Shown: piece by piece, positions 7,700-16,612 of the stretch
Layout: every line of letters begins with the position of its first letter
Position numbering within the stretch: the stretch's first letter is position 1
Assembly (NCBI GenBank): GCA_031552195.1
Contig: JAVBMT010000009.1
Span: 34,162-98,161, forward strand
DNA length: 64,000 nucleotides
From: JAVBMP01 sp031552195
GTDB lineage: Bacteria; Desulfobacterota; Desulfovibrionia; Desulfovibrionales; Desulfovibrionaceae
Reading direction: 5' to 3'
The notes under the pieces: model-generated
Told to the model about the DNA's origin: nothing
Databases searched by the model: none
The model's input: the letters and a program-made list of their open reading frames with translations, nothing else
Translations under genes and position numbers: made by a program

Positions 7700-9376
7700 A
7701 TGCGCAGCCATAAAATGACCAAGGGCGTGGAAAAAGCCCCGCACCGCTCCCTGCTTTACGCCCTTGGGCTCACCAAAGAAGAAATTTCCCGGCCCATAGT
7801 GGGCATTGTCAATTCCGCCAACGAAATAGTGCCGGGGCATATGCACCTGCGGCCTCTGGCCGAGGCGGTAAAGGCCGGAGTGCGCATGGCCGGCGGAACC
7901 CCGCTGGAGTTTCCGACCATCGCCGTGTGCGACGGCATAGCCATGAACCACGCGGGCATGCATTTTTCTTTGCCCAGCCGCGAACTTATAGCGGATTCCA
8001 TTGAAATAACCGCCACAGCCCACCCTTTTGACGCCCTGGTGCTTCTGCCTAACTGCGACAAGTCCGTTCCCGGCATGCTCATGGCCATGCTGCGCCTGAA
8101 TATTCCGGCCATTCTGCTCAGCGGTGGCCCAATGCTTGCCGGGAAAAGCCACGATGAAAGCCCGGCTGACCTCATCACCGTGTTCGAAGCGGTGGGAAGA
8201 AAACTTAAAGGCGAAATCAGCGATGACGAACTGGATGTCCTGACGGAAAACGCCTGCCCGGGCTGCGGTTCATGTTCCGGCATGTTCACCGCCAATTCCA
8301 TGAACTGTCTGGCGGAAACCATCGGCTTGGCCCTGCCGGGCAACGGCACGATTCCGGCGGTTTCCTCCGCCCGCCTCCGCCTGGCTAAAAAAGCCGGCAT
8401 GCAGGTTATGGAGCTTGTGGCCAATGACCTGAAACCGCGCGACATCGTTACGGAAAAAGCCGTGCAGAACGCGGTCGCCGTCGACATGGCCCTTGGCTGC
8501 TCCTCAAACACGGTGCTGCACCTTCCGGCCATTTTCGCGGAAGCCGGGCTTTCTTTGACACTTGATATTTTCGACGAGGTAAGCCGCCGCACGCCGAACC
8601 TTTGTAAGCTGGCCCCTGCCGGGCCGCACCATTTGCAGATGTTGCACGAGGCGGGGGGAATTCCCGCCGTTATGGCCGAGCTGGACAAAGCCGGGCTGGT
8701 CCGTAAAGAAGCGCTTACCGTAACCGGGAAAAGCGTGGGGGAAAACCTGAAGGCCCTGAACGCGCGCGTGAAAAACCCCGAAGTGATACGGCCGCTTGAG
8801 AAGGCCTATTCCAAAGAAGGCGGCATAGCTATTTTGCGCGGCAACCTGGCCCCGGACGGAGCCGTGGTCAAGCAGTCAGCCACCAACCCGGCCATGATGC
8901 GCTGTAATCTGGCCGCAAGGGTGTTCAATTCGGAAGAAGAGGCTGTGACGGCGATCAGCGCCGGCAAGATCAAGGCCGGAGACGCGCTGGTCATACGCTA
9001 CGAAGGTCCGCGCGGCGGTCCCGGCATGCGGGAAATGCTCACCCCGACTTCGGCCATTGCCGGAATGGGGCTGGACGCGGAAGTGGCGCTCATCACAGAC
9101 GGGCGCTTCTCCGGCGGCACGCGCGGCGCGGCTATCGGGCATGTTTCCCCTGAAGCGGCGGATGGCGGGCCAATAGGGCTGGTGCGCGACGGCGACCGCA
9201 TCGCCATAGACATTCCCGGGCGCAAGATAGACCTTGAAGTGAGCCCGGAAGAGCTTGAAAAACGCAGGGCCGAACATGTCCCGCCGCGCAAGGACGTAAA
9301 ATCCGCCCTGTTGCGGCGTTATGCCTCGGTTGTTACTTCGGCCTCGCAGGGTGCTGTATATAAAAACATCGAATAG
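7700..9376 (+). CDS. ilvD: Dihydroxy-acid dehydratase
   Basis: 558 residues, the full family length. It dehydrates 2,3-dihydroxy-isovalerate and 2,3-dihydroxy-3-methylvalerate to the keto acids of valine and isoleucine synthesis, using an Fe-S cluster and Mg in the cytoplasm. Seen: opening MRSHKMTKGVEKAPHRSLL, NCDKSVPGM with a cluster/metal ligand, ACPGCGSCSGMFTANSMN with the next Cys, and DGRFSGGTRGAAIGH near the C-terminus. The start is the ATG at 7700, behind AAGGA; the in-frame TTG at 7664 would add 12 residues with no homology feel. It stands apart from other ilv genes, though a branched-chain amino-acid uptake operon lies 4 kb away. Confidence 0.97.
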   Translation: MRSHKMTKGVEKAPHRSLLYALGLTKEEISRPIVGIVNSANEIVPGHMHLRPLAEAVKAGVRMAGGTPLEFPTIAVCDGIAMNHAGMHFSLPSRELIADSIEITATAHPFDALVLLPNCDKSVPGMLMAMLRLNIPAILLSGGPMLAGKSHDESPADLITVFEAVGRKLKGEISDDELDVLTENACPGCGSCSGMFTANSMNCLAETIGLALPGNGTIPAVSSARLRLAKKAGMQVMELVANDLKPRDIVTEKAVQNAVAVDMALGCSSNTVLHLPAIFAEAGLSLTLDIFDEVSRRTPNLCKLAPAGPHHLQMLHEAGGIPAVMAELDKAGLVRKEALTVTGKSVGENLKALNARVKNPEVIRPLEKAYSKEGGIAILRGNLAPDGAVVKQSATNPAMMRCNLAARVFNSEEEAVTAISAGKIKAGDALVIRYEGPRGGPGMREMLTPTSAIAGMGLDAEVALITDGRFSGGTRGAAIGHVSPEAADGGPIGLVRDGDRIAIDIPGRKIDLEVSPEELEKRRAEHVPPRKDVKSALLRRYASVVTSASQGAVYKNIE

Positions 9377-9412
9377 ATCGACGCAAAAGCGCATTTAACC
9401 ACGGAGCCGGCC

Positions 9413-10198
9413 ATGCTTTGGCAGCAAGACGCGGGTTACGCGGAATGGTATGACACCCCGCAAGGGCAGGGAGCCCTTGCGGCGCAAAACGGCCTTTTGC
9501 GGCGCGCGGTTTCCGCTTGGCCCCGGCGGGGGCGCAAACTGCTGGAAATGAATTGCGGCGGCGGGCGCTTTCTTGAAGAACTGTTCACAGCCGGGTTTGA
9601 CGTAAGCGGGCACGAGGCCAATTACGAGCTGTTCAGGCAGGCGAAGCGGCGCCTCGGGCAAAGGGCTGAACTGGTCGCCGGCAGTGCCGAGCTTTTGCCT
9701 TTTGAAGATAATTCTTTCAGTTACGTGGCCTGCCTGCATTGTTTTGAAGCGCTTGAGCTTGCCGCCGGCGGGCGGGTGGACGTCAAATCTTTCCAGCCCA
9801 TGCTGCGCGAAGCCGTTCGTCTGGCGGAGCACGGCGTTCTTCTGGGTTTTTACAGCCGGTACTCCCTGGCCGGGCTAAGAGAAGCATGCGCCGCAAACTC
9901 CAGGCGTACTCTGCCCTGGATGTCACCCTCAAGCGTTCTGCGCCTGCTTTATAAAAACGGATGCGCCAGCGACGCCCAGCTTTCTCTCTCCTCAACCTTG
10001 CTCACGCCCCGTACCTTTTGGGACGGCCGCTCCCTTCTGCGGAAAAACCGCCAGACCGGGCGCTTCAGCCTTACCGCCTGTAACTGCCCTTTGCCGTTAG
10101 GCGCATTTGTTATAATCCGCCTTGATTTCGGCCCCGCGTTAGGCCTTACCGGATTGCCGGTAAGAGCGGCCCAGTTCGAAGCCGCGCGGCCGGTTTGA
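9413..10198 (+). CDS. Class I SAM-dependent methyltransferase
   Basis: 261 residues. The Rossmann methyltransferase motifs are seen in order: motif I KLLEMNCGGGRFLEEL, the acidic loop end GHEANYEL, motif II with AELLPFEDNSFSYVACLHCFEAL, and the following strand GVLLGFYSRYSLAGL. The C-terminal third (WMSPSSVLRLLYKNG) resembles UbiE/methyltransferase type 11 proteins with a lid. The substrate is not predictable. It starts 36 nt after ilvD and may be read from the same message. The Glu in motif I (EMNCGGG in place of the usual Asp/Glu-x-Gly) is normal variation. Confidence 0.8.
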   Translation: MLWQQDAGYAEWYDTPQGQGALAAQNGLLRRAVSAWPRRGRKLLEMNCGGGRFLEELFTAGFDVSGHEANYELFRQAKRRLGQRAELVAGSAELLPFEDNSFSYVACLHCFEALELAAGGRVDVKSFQPMLREAVRLAEHGVLLGFYSRYSLAGLREACAANSRRTLPWMSPSSVLRLLYKNGCASDAQLSLSSTLLTPRTFWDGRSLLRKNRQTGRFSLTACNCPLPLGAFVIIRLDFGPALGLTGLPVRAAQFEAARPV

Positions 10199-10395
10199 CC
10201 TTTTTTGATGAATTTTCTTGTCAGCCGTGGCATATTATGGCATTTCGCAAAAAAAAATACGTTTGTGGATAGAGCGTCCCGCCATTTAAAAAAGGCGCGG
10301 AGCAAACAGCGCTTCAGAGTTAAAAAGCCCCGTAACCTGCAATTTTTGCGGCATCCGGCGGCGAACGGCACTCCGGCAAGCAAGGATGAGATCAC

Positions 10396-11007
10396 ATGCC
10401 TGGAAAAAAACGTATCGTTCTGGCAACGCGCAACCCCGGAAAAGTCAAGGAACTGGCGGTGATGTTGCAGGAGAGCGAGGTTGACGTGGTGGGCCTGGAT
10501 TTTTTTCCGGACTTGCCGGAAGTTGAAGAAACCGGACTTACCTTTATGGAAAACGCCAGGTTGAAGGCCAAAGCGGCTGCGGAAGCCACCGGGCATATCG
10601 CGGTGGCGGACGATTCCGGGCTTGAGGTGAAGGCCTTGAATGGAGCGCCTGGCATATTTTCCGCCCGTTTCAGCGCGTTCGGCGGGGAGGAGCCTACTGC
10701 GGAAAAGAATAACGCGCGGCTGCTGTCGCTGATGCGGGACATTGCCCCTGGGGAGCGGCAGGCCCGCTTTTTTTGCGCGGTTGTGGCCCGTTCTCCCGAA
10801 GGCGGGGAAATCAGCGCCAGCGGCGTGTGGGAAGGCGAAATAACCCTTGAACCGGCTGGAGACAACGGTTTCGGTTATGACCCGCTTTTTTACGACCCGG
10901 CGCTGGGCCGCACGGCGGCGCAAATGTCCGCCGAAGTGAAGAATTCACGCAGCCACCGGGCCAAGGCCATGCAAGCTTTGCTGGCGAAATGGGGTGACCT
11001 TTGCTAA
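10396..11007 (+). CDS. rdgB: XTP/dITP pyrophosphatase (Ham1/RdgB)
   Basis: 203 residues, the usual length. It hydrolyses non-canonical purine triphosphates (dITP, XTP) to monophosphates and so sanitises the nucleotide pool. Seen: N-terminal RIVLATRNPGKVKEL, the metal/substrate motif VADDSGLEVKAL followed by GAPGIFSARF, and the C-terminal GDNGFGYDPLFYDP and SHRAKAM. About 197 nt separate it from the methyltransferase; that AT-rich stretch contains an A-run (10250-10258) and no ORF I trust. Confidence 0.95.
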   Translation: MPGKKRIVLATRNPGKVKELAVMLQESEVDVVGLDFFPDLPEVEETGLTFMENARLKAKAAAEATGHIAVADDSGLEVKALNGAPGIFSARFSAFGGEEPTAEKNNARLLSLMRDIAPGERQARFFCAVVARSPEGGEISASGVWEGEITLEPAGDNGFGYDPLFYDPALGRTAAQMSAEVKNSRSHRAKAMQALLAKWGDLC

Positions 11008-11143
11008 ACCTTCCGGGCTGTGGTAAGCTGATGGTGTGCCGAAGATTTCGGCCCGGCGCCTTAAATTGAAAGATTTTTCCGCAGGGGATAAGCCTTTACG
11101 GGAATCTTTATAACCAACTCACGTTTGTGGTAAAGGACACAGT

Positions 11144-12238
11144 ATGAGCAACGCGGATTTCAAACATCACATGATTAAAGAAATCTACGAGCAGGGAAGG
11201 GTTTTGCGGGATTGTCTTAAAAATCGCCTTGTCTCTGACGCCCAGGGCGGAAAAATAGTTATGCCCGAACTGGACGGGCTTCCCGTGCCGGAGCGCTTGC
11301 GCATCATAGGATGCGGAACGTCCTCGCACGCCGGACTCTGGGCCGCGAATTTGCTGGAAACATGGGCGCAGATTCCCACTGTGGTGGATCTGGCCTCGGA
11401 AACGCGTTATCATTCCCCCTGCTACGCAAAAGGGGAAATGGCCCTGGCCATCAGCCAGTCCGGCGAAACCGCCGACACCCTGGCCGCTTTCAACCAGGCC
11501 AAGGCGAAAGGACTTAAAATAGTAACCATATGCAACGCGCCCGGCTCTACCATGATGCGCGAATCGGACGCGGTGTTCTACACCGAAGCCGGCCCTGAAT
11601 TGTCGATTGCCTCAACCAAGGCCATGACGGCGCAGATGTTCCTGCTCATGCTCATGGCCATCTACTGGGGGCAGCGCAAAGGGTGCCTGGGCGAACACGC
11701 GGCCGAAGTGACCGCGGTGCTGAAAGCCTTGCCCGGACTGGCCGGCAAGGTGGATGAAGTTTTGCCCACGCTGCACGCCGAAGCCGCCCCCCTGGCGAAA
11801 AAATACGCCAGGTTCGGGCATTTTCTTTTCGTCGGGCGCGGGCTTTCCTGCCCCCTGGCCCGCGAAGGGGCTCTCAAGCTTAAGGAAACCTCTTACATTC
11901 ACGCGGAAGGCTACTCGCTGGGTGAAGTGCGCCACGGGCCCATGGCCATGGTGGATGATTCCCTGCCCACTTTCGCTATTCTTCTGCGTGACAAAGACAG
12001 CGAAAAGAGCCTTGGCAACGTGGAAGAAATCCACAGCCGGGGCAGCCATGTTCTGGCCCTTGTCAACCCCGGCATGTCCCTCAAGGCGTCCGACGTCTGG
12101 ACAATTCCGGAACAGCCCTGGCCGCTGAACTCCTTTATCGCCCTTCCGGCCTTCCAGTGCTTCTGCTATGAAATAGCCTGCGCCCTGGGCCGCGATGTGG
12201 ATTCGCCCCGCAACCTGGTGAAAAGCGTCGGCGAATAG
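11144..12238 (+). CDS. SIS-domain aminosugar isomerase/deaminase, GlmS-like without glutaminase domain
   Basis: 364 residues with two SIS domains matching the isomerase half of GlmS: RIIGCGTSSHAGLWAANLL, ISQSGETADTLAAF, ELSIASTKAMTAQM, FVGRGLSCPLAREGALKLKE, SYIHAEGYSLGEVRHGPMAM and terminal DSPRNLVKSVGE. The N-terminal Ntn-amidotransferase domain (Cys1) that supplies ammonia in GlmS is absent, and the Met start with AAAGGA upstream is well placed, so this is not a truncation at the sequence level. Stand-alone proteins of this type include NagB-II-type glucosamine-6-phosphate deaminases and AgaS/FrlB relatives; deamination or deglycation of a phosphosugar is the likeliest role. A strong terminator follows. 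Confidence 0.85.
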   Translation: MSNADFKHHMIKEIYEQGRVLRDCLKNRLVSDAQGGKIVMPELDGLPVPERLRIIGCGTSSHAGLWAANLLETWAQIPTVVDLASETRYHSPCYAKGEMALAISQSGETADTLAAFNQAKAKGLKIVTICNAPGSTMMRESDAVFYTEAGPELSIASTKAMTAQMFLLMLMAIYWGQRKGCLGEHAAEVTAVLKALPGLAGKVDEVLPTLHAEAAPLAKKYARFGHFLFVGRGLSCPLAREGALKLKETSYIHAEGYSLGEVRHGPMAMVDDSLPTFAILLRDKDSEKSLGNVEEIHSRGSHVLALVNPGMSLKASDVWTIPEQPWPLNSFIALPAFQCFCYEIACALGRDVDSPRNLVKSVGE

Positions 12239-12260
12239 TTTACAGGCTGAAAAACAGCGT

Positions 12261-12299
12261 CCGGCCGGAGCCCGAAAGGATTCCGGCCGGTTCTTTTTT
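12261..12299 (+). terminator. Rho-independent terminator of the SIS gene
   Basis: A 9-bp G/C-rich perfect stem (12261-12269 with 12282-12290), then a T-tract TTCTTTTTT. It lies 22 nt after the SIS stop codon. Confidence 0.85.
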
Positions 12300-12303
12300 A
12301 TTC

Positions 12304-12333
12304 CGCCCGCAAGCGGGCAGCGCGGCGTATCTG
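12304..12333. repeat. Fragment of the dispersed repeat (core only)
   Basis: This 30-nt stretch matches the core shared by the copies at 13427, 49177 and 56821 (CGCCCGCAAGCGGGCAGCG followed by CGGCGT). No terminal inverted repeat is present, so it is a fragment or an independent REP-like unit placed directly behind the SIS terminator. Confidence 0.5.
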
Positions 12334-12429
12334 AAAAAAGAGGTTTTGAATGTCGCATCCTTTTCGCAACTGCCAGCCATAGCGCGCAAAATGGATAAAA
12401 AAATCAAAATTAATCCATTCTAATGGTTC

Positions 12430-13311
12430 TTATTGGTTCGGCAACAGTCTGTAACTGAAAGCTTTATCCGAGGCTTCCACCTTGATTACCGCCGGTTCCG
12501 GCAGGTGCGCCCCGGCCACGGGGATATTTTCCCGCGCGGCCATGTTCATGTATTCTACCCTGGTTCGCACGGCCTGCGGCATGTTCATGTCAAAATTGGC
12601 GCATATTTTCGGGTTGGCAAACTGCAAGTCGGCCCCGTGCGCCAAGTCGCCCCAGAAAAGCATCCTTTTGTCTTTTGAGGCCAGCATGAAGGCCGTGTGT
12701 CCGGGGGTATGCCCGACCGCGCTCAAAGCGGTAATGCCGGGCAAAATTTCCGCGTCGAACTGGATTTCCTTCACTTTTCCCGGGTAAAGGGCGAAATTGG
12801 CCTTGATAAGGTCAATGTTGCCCTTGCGGCCGGGTTGTTCCTCAAGGGTGCGCGGGTCAAGCCAGAAATTTTTTTCCTGTTCCGCAACCATGATCTGGGC
12901 GTTGGGGAAGGCGGCTTTGCCGTCCAGGGCCAGGCCGCCCACGTGGTCGCCGTGCAGGTGGGTGAGCAGAACGTGGGTAACGGCTTCCGGCTTGAAGCCG
13001 TACCTTTCCATAGACCTGATCAGCAGTGAGCCGCTGTTGCCCAGCCCGCTGTCTATAAGCACGACCATTCCGTTGCGCTGGATGAGAAAGGCGGAAATGG
13101 AGGCTGGCACAGAGCCGGATGGAGCCATTTTGTTGATTTTATCACGGCTTTCTCCGGTAAAAATATCCGCGGGCATTTCCCTTGCCGCATCCAGCAGGGA
13201 ATAGACCATGGCGTCACCAACGGCATAGGCGCCGGGCGCGGCCAAGGCGTGGCGGGCTGAAAAAAATGTCAGAAACGAAAGTGCGGCTGCAAAATAGATG
13301 ATGTTGCGCAT
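12430..13311 (-). CDS. Exported metallo-beta-lactamase-fold hydrolase
   Basis: 293 residues; signal peptide at 1-24 (FAAALSFLTFFSARHALAAPG). The zinc motif is THLHGDHVGG (His118, His120, Asp122, His123), followed by GHTPGHTAFML and FWGDLAHGADL, which supply the later metal ligands. This is the quorum-lactonase/AttM-like branch often found as periplasmic MBL-fold hydrolases; substrate unknown. The start at 13311 is preceded by GGAGGG; the frame is open further upstream but that part lies within the dispersed repeat. It is convergent with the SIS gene and downstream of the liv operon, separated from it by the repeat. Confidence 0.85.
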   Translation of the reverse strand: MRNIIYFAAALSFLTFFSARHALAAPGAYAVGDAMVYSLLDAAREMPADIFTGESRDKINKMAPSGSVPASISAFLIQRNGMVVLIDSGLGNSGSLLIRSMERYGFKPEAVTHVLLTHLHGDHVGGLALDGKAAFPNAQIMVAEQEKNFWLDPRTLEEQPGRKGNIDLIKANFALYPGKVKEIQFDAEILPGITALSAVGHTPGHTAFMLASKDKRMLFWGDLAHGADLQFANPKICANFDMNMPQAVRTRVEYMNMAARENIPVAGAHLPEPAVIKVEASDKAFSYRLLPNQ

Positions 13312-13377
13312 ATGGCCCTCCGAAAGTTTGGTATATGCTAATCTATATAACATCTTTGAAAAATAAGGGAAGAGGAA

Positions 13378-13545
13378 AGAGCATTTTAACTTTTTCAAAG
13401 TTAAAATGCTCTGGCGGGCGCGATAGCGTACGCCCGCAAGCGAGCAGCGCGGCGTGTCTTTAGTACAAGCCGCTCTGGGCTTGTACATGTCAGATAAAAG
13501 ATAGCTTTCTGTATTCAAAACAGATTCTTGCAGATTCAAGGCGGA
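13378..13545 (+). repeat. Dispersed element, copy A
   Basis: It begins with a perfect 15-bp hairpin (13379-13393 with 13397-13411; GAGCATTTTAACTTT), then a GCGGGCG/CGCCCGC inverted repeat, the core CGTACGCCCGCAAGCGAGCA (13427 on), GTCTTTAG, and a second perfect 9-bp hairpin (GTACAAGCC with GGCTTGTAC, about 13463-13486). The copy at 56731-56892 matches it in reverse complement over roughly 110 bp. It fills the gap between livF and the MBL-fold gene and would serve as livF 3' end and MBL-gene leader. The right boundary is approximate. Confidence 0.65.
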
Positions 13546-13581
13546 AGGGTGCGTGCGGGAGGCATGCCGCGCCAACGGCGT

Positions 13582-14286
13582 TTATATGCCCAGGTAGGCC
13601 TTGCGCACCTGTTCGTTGGCGAGGAGGTTGGGTCCTGTATCCGCCATGGTGATGCGGCCGTTTTCCATCACGTAGCCCTGGTGGGCTATTTTCAGGGCCT
13701 GGTTGGCGTTTTGCTCCACCAGGAAAATGGTCGTGCCGCGTTCGTTCAGGCTTTTGATGATGTCGAAAATCTGGCGGATCACAATCGGGGCCAGGCCGAG
13801 CGAAGGTTCGTCAAGCAGAAGCAGGCGCGGCCTGGCCATAAGGGCGCGGGAAATGGCCAGCATTTGCTGTTCGCCTCCGGAAAGGGTGCCGCCGGGCTGG
13901 TTGGCGCGCTCCAGCAGAATCGGGAACATGGCGAACATTTCATCCATGTCGCGTTTTATTCCGTTGCGGTCTCTGCGCAGGTAAGCCCCAAGCTCAAGGT
14001 TTTCACGCACGGTGAGGTCCGGAAAAATAAGCCGGCCTTCCGGAGACTGGCTGATGCCGAGGCGCACGATGCGGTCCGGTTTTTGGTTCTGAATGGGCGC
14101 GCCCTTGAAAAGCACTTCGCCGCTACGCACCGGAACTCCGCCGCAAATGGACATGAGGGTGGTGGATTTGCCGGCCCCGTTCGCGCCTACCAAGGTTACG
14201 ATCTGGCCTTCGCCGATTTTGATGTCAACGTTCCAAAGGGCCTGAATGTTGCCGTAAAAGGTGTTTATTCCGCGCAGTTCCAGCAT
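13582..14286 (-). CDS. livF: Branched-chain amino-acid ABC transporter ATPase LivF
   Basis: 234 residues. ABC ATPase motifs: Walker A GANGAGKSTT, Q-loop with LGISQSPEGRLIFPDLTV (typical of LivF), signature LSGGEQQMLAI, Walker B RLLLLDEPSLGLAP and the switch His region FLVEQNANQAL. It energises import of Leu/Ile/Val (or related amides) with LivG, LivH, LivM and LivK. It is the last gene of livKHMGF, 3 nt after livG. The ATG is at 14286. Confidence 0.95.
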   Translation of the reverse strand: MLELRGINTFYGNIQALWNVDIKIGEGQIVTLVGANGAGKSTTLMSICGGVPVRSGEVLFKGAPIQNQKPDRIVRLGISQSPEGRLIFPDLTVRENLELGAYLRRDRNGIKRDMDEMFAMFPILLERANQPGGTLSGGEQQMLAISRALMARPRLLLLDEPSLGLAPIVIRQIFDIIKSLNERGTTIFLVEQNANQALKIAHQGYVMENGRITMADTGPNLLANEQVRKAYLGI

Positions 14287-14289
14287 GGT

Positions 14290-15168
14290 TTATCCCGTGA
14301 ATTCCTCACCCAGATAGGCCTTGATAACCTGCGGGTTGTTTGCCACCGCCTGCGGGGTGCCGGACGCGATAACGCAGCCGTATTCCATTACGTACACCCA
14401 ATCGGAAAGCGACATCACCATGTTCATGTCGTGCTCGATCAAAAGTACGGACAGCTTGAATTCGTCGCGTATATTCCAGATAAGTTCTTTAAGTTCAATG
14501 GTTTCCTGCGGGTTCATGCCCGCGGCAGGTTCGTCAAGCAGCAGCATGAACGGCTCTGTCGCCAGGGCGCGGGCTATTTCAAGGCGGCGCTGCTGGCCGT
14601 AGGCCAGATTGCGGGCTTCTTCCGCGTAGTGGCTGTGCAAATTCAGGTATTTCAGCAACTGATAGCTGCGTTCGACGGTTTCCTCTTCCTCGCGCCTTAC
14701 CTTCGGCGTGCGCAGCAACGCGCCAAGAACGCCGCATTCCGTGCGGCAGTGGCGGGCGACCATAACGTTTTCCAGCACGGTCATGCCGGGGAAAAGGCGA
14801 ATATTCTGAAAGGTGCGCGCCATGCCCAGAGCGGTGGTTTCATGCGGCTTGCGGCGGGAGAGTTTTTGCTCTTTGCGTTGCCCTGCCCCGTGTTTGCGGG
14901 GCTGATAAAGCGCCACTTCCCCGGCGGTTGGGCGGTAGATGCTGGTTACACAGTTGAAAAGCGTGGTTTTTCCGGCGCCGTTCGGGCCGATCAACGCCGT
15001 TATCTCACCTTCGCGCACGGTAAGGTCAACGTCGGTCAGGGCCATGATGCCGCCGAAACGCATGCTTACGCCGCGCGTCTCCAGCACCGTGTCTCCGGTT
15101 TTGCGGCCTTTGGCGTCGCGTTCCGTTTTGTCCGGAGCGGTGTCTTGAATTGCCCAGGCGGCGTCCAT
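14290..15168 (-). CDS. livG: Branched-chain amino-acid ABC transporter ATPase LivG
   Basis: 292 residues. Walker A LIGPNGAGKTTLFN, the LivG-typical AGMNP in the segment DEPAAGMNPQE, signature region LAYGQQRRLEIARAL, and Walker B FMLLLDEPAAG. About 30 residues precede the ABC core, and an Arg/Lys-rich insertion (PRKHGAGQRKEQKLSRRK) follows the first strands; both are slightly long for LivG. The ATG at 15168 overlaps the livM stop by one base (TGATG), which points to translational coupling; the TTG one codon earlier is less likely. Confidence 0.95.
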   Translation of the reverse strand: MDAAWAIQDTAPDKTERDAKGRKTGDTVLETRGVSMRFGGIMALTDVDLTVREGEITALIGPNGAGKTTLFNCVTSIYRPTAGEVALYQPRKHGAGQRKEQKLSRRKPHETTALGMARTFQNIRLFPGMTVLENVMVARHCRTECGVLGALLRTPKVRREEEETVERSYQLLKYLNLHSHYAEEARNLAYGQQRRLEIARALATEPFMLLLDEPAAGMNPQETIELKELIWNIRDEFKLSVLLIEHDMNMVMSLSDWVYVMEYGCVIASGTPQAVANNPQVIKAYLGEEFTG

Positions 15169-16610
15169 CAAGCCTCTCCTTTGGCTGATTGCAGGTCGGG
15201 GTCGTTTATAAGCCAGACCTTGCGCTCCGGTTTAAGCAGCCCTTGCGGGCGGAAAACCATCATCAGCACCATGCTCGCCCCGAAGATCAGCATGCGGTAT
15301 TCCGCAAAGCTGCGCAGTGATTCCGGCAGCAGAATAATGACGAAAGCGCCGAGGATGACGCCGAGGGTGGAACCAAGCCCGCCCAGCACCACAACGGAAA
15401 GAATGATGGCCGATTCCATGAAAGTGAAGCTGGCCGGGTGAACATAGGCGGTTTTGGCGGCGAAGAGCACCCCGCTGAAACCGGCCCAGCAGGCCCCGAG
15501 GGCGAAGGCGCTCAGTTTGGCGAAGGTTTTGTCTATGCCCATGGCTTCGCAGGCTATTTCATCTTCGCGCAGGGCCATCCAGGAGCGGCCGAGGCGTGAG
15601 TCGCGCAGGCGGCGAACCGCGAAAATAGTAAAAATAACCAGCAACAGGGCCAGGTAATACATATAGTCGTTGTTCTGGTCGGGCGTGAGATGCAGCCCGA
15701 AAAAACCCGGCGGGGGAATTTTGTCTATGCCCTGGGCCCCGCGTGAGAGCTCCGTCCAGTTTTCCAGCACCAGCCGCACTATTTCGCCGAAACCGAGCGT
15801 TACTATGGCCAGGTAGTCGCCGCGCAGGCGTAAAACGGGAAAACCGAGGCAAAGCCCGAAAAGGGCGGCCAGCAGCCCGGCCAGGGGCAGAACCGCCCAG
15901 AAGCCCAGCCCGTAGTTGCTGTTCAGGATGGCGTAAGTGTAAGCGCCGATAGCGTAAAAGGCCACATAACCCAGCACCAGCAGCCCGGTTTGCCCCACAA
16001 CTATGTTCAGGCCAAGCCCCAGCACCACCCAGAGCAGGGCGAAGGTGAGCACGTTTATCTGATAGCTGTCGCCGATAAAAGGCACGGCAAGGAAAAAGGC
16101 GCAGACAAAGGCCAGCAGGGTGTTGCGGCCCGCACCCGGGGCGGCCAGCCCGCGCATGGCCCTGGCCGCGGCAGCCTGTTTTCCGCTGAGGCTGAACAGG
16201 GCGGCCAGTAAAAAGAACAGCGCGCAACCGATGGAAAAAGCGCCGCCCTTCAGCCAGAGTTGCGGGTCAGCCCCGGCGAAAAGCACGTCGCTCAGGGAAA
16301 ATATGATAACCCCGGCCCCCAGAAGCAGAAAAAGCAGGGCGACGAAACGGCGGCTGTTTTCAGGTTTCTTCAGCAGGTTGAAAAGCCAGGCCATGTCCGC
16401 TTCCTGCGGAGAAATGTCGCCTTTGCGCACCAGCATGGCGCGCCAGACGAAAGAGAGCAGGAAGCTGCCCAGGCCGATATAAAGCACCTTGCTGAAATTC
16501 CACTGCACCGCCGTGGGGGTGACGCTGACGTCAACCCTGATGGAGACGATGGGAAAGGTGAGGGCCATGAACCACAGGCTGGTAAGTAAAGATTTGATCA
16601 GTCCGCGCAT
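15168..16610 (-). CDS. livM: Branched-chain amino-acid ABC permease LivM, long form
   Basis: 480 residues. The permease core from about residue 170 carries the LivM signature: GLGLNIVVGQTGLLVLGYVA, VLRLRGDYLAIVTLGFGEI, the cytoplasmic coupling segment SRLGRSWMALREDEIACEAMG, and VVLGGLGSTLGVILGAFVI. The N-terminal 165 residues hold about four extra hydrophobic segments and a charged stretch; E. coli-type LivM also has an N-terminal extension, so this belongs to the long class. The start is the ATG at 16610, two nt after the livH stop; an in-frame TTG lies at 16616. It ends RPQGLLKPERK, typical of LivM. Confidence 0.93.
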   Translation of the reverse strand: MRGLIKSLLTSLWFMALTFPIVSIRVDVSVTPTAVQWNFSKVLYIGLGSFLLSFVWRAMLVRKGDISPQEADMAWLFNLLKKPENSRRFVALLFLLLGAGVIIFSLSDVLFAGADPQLWLKGGAFSIGCALFFLLAALFSLSGKQAAAARAMRGLAAPGAGRNTLLAFVCAFFLAVPFIGDSYQINVLTFALLWVVLGLGLNIVVGQTGLLVLGYVAFYAIGAYTYAILNSNYGLGFWAVLPLAGLLAALFGLCLGFPVLRLRGDYLAIVTLGFGEIVRLVLENWTELSRGAQGIDKIPPPGFFGLHLTPDQNNDYMYYLALLLVIFTIFAVRRLRDSRLGRSWMALREDEIACEAMGIDKTFAKLSAFALGACWAGFSGVLFAAKTAYVHPASFTFMESAIILSVVVLGGLGSTLGVILGAFVIILLPESLRSFAEYRMLIFGASMVLMMVFRPQGLLKPERKVWLINDPDLQSAKGEA

Positions 16611-16612
16611 AA

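Noticed and set aside
13528..15441. 637-codon plus-strand frame over livF and livG
   Set aside because: It is antisense to two genes with full ABC motifs; its product is low-complexity Gly/Ala/His/Arg sequence, typical of the mirror frame in GC-rich DNA.
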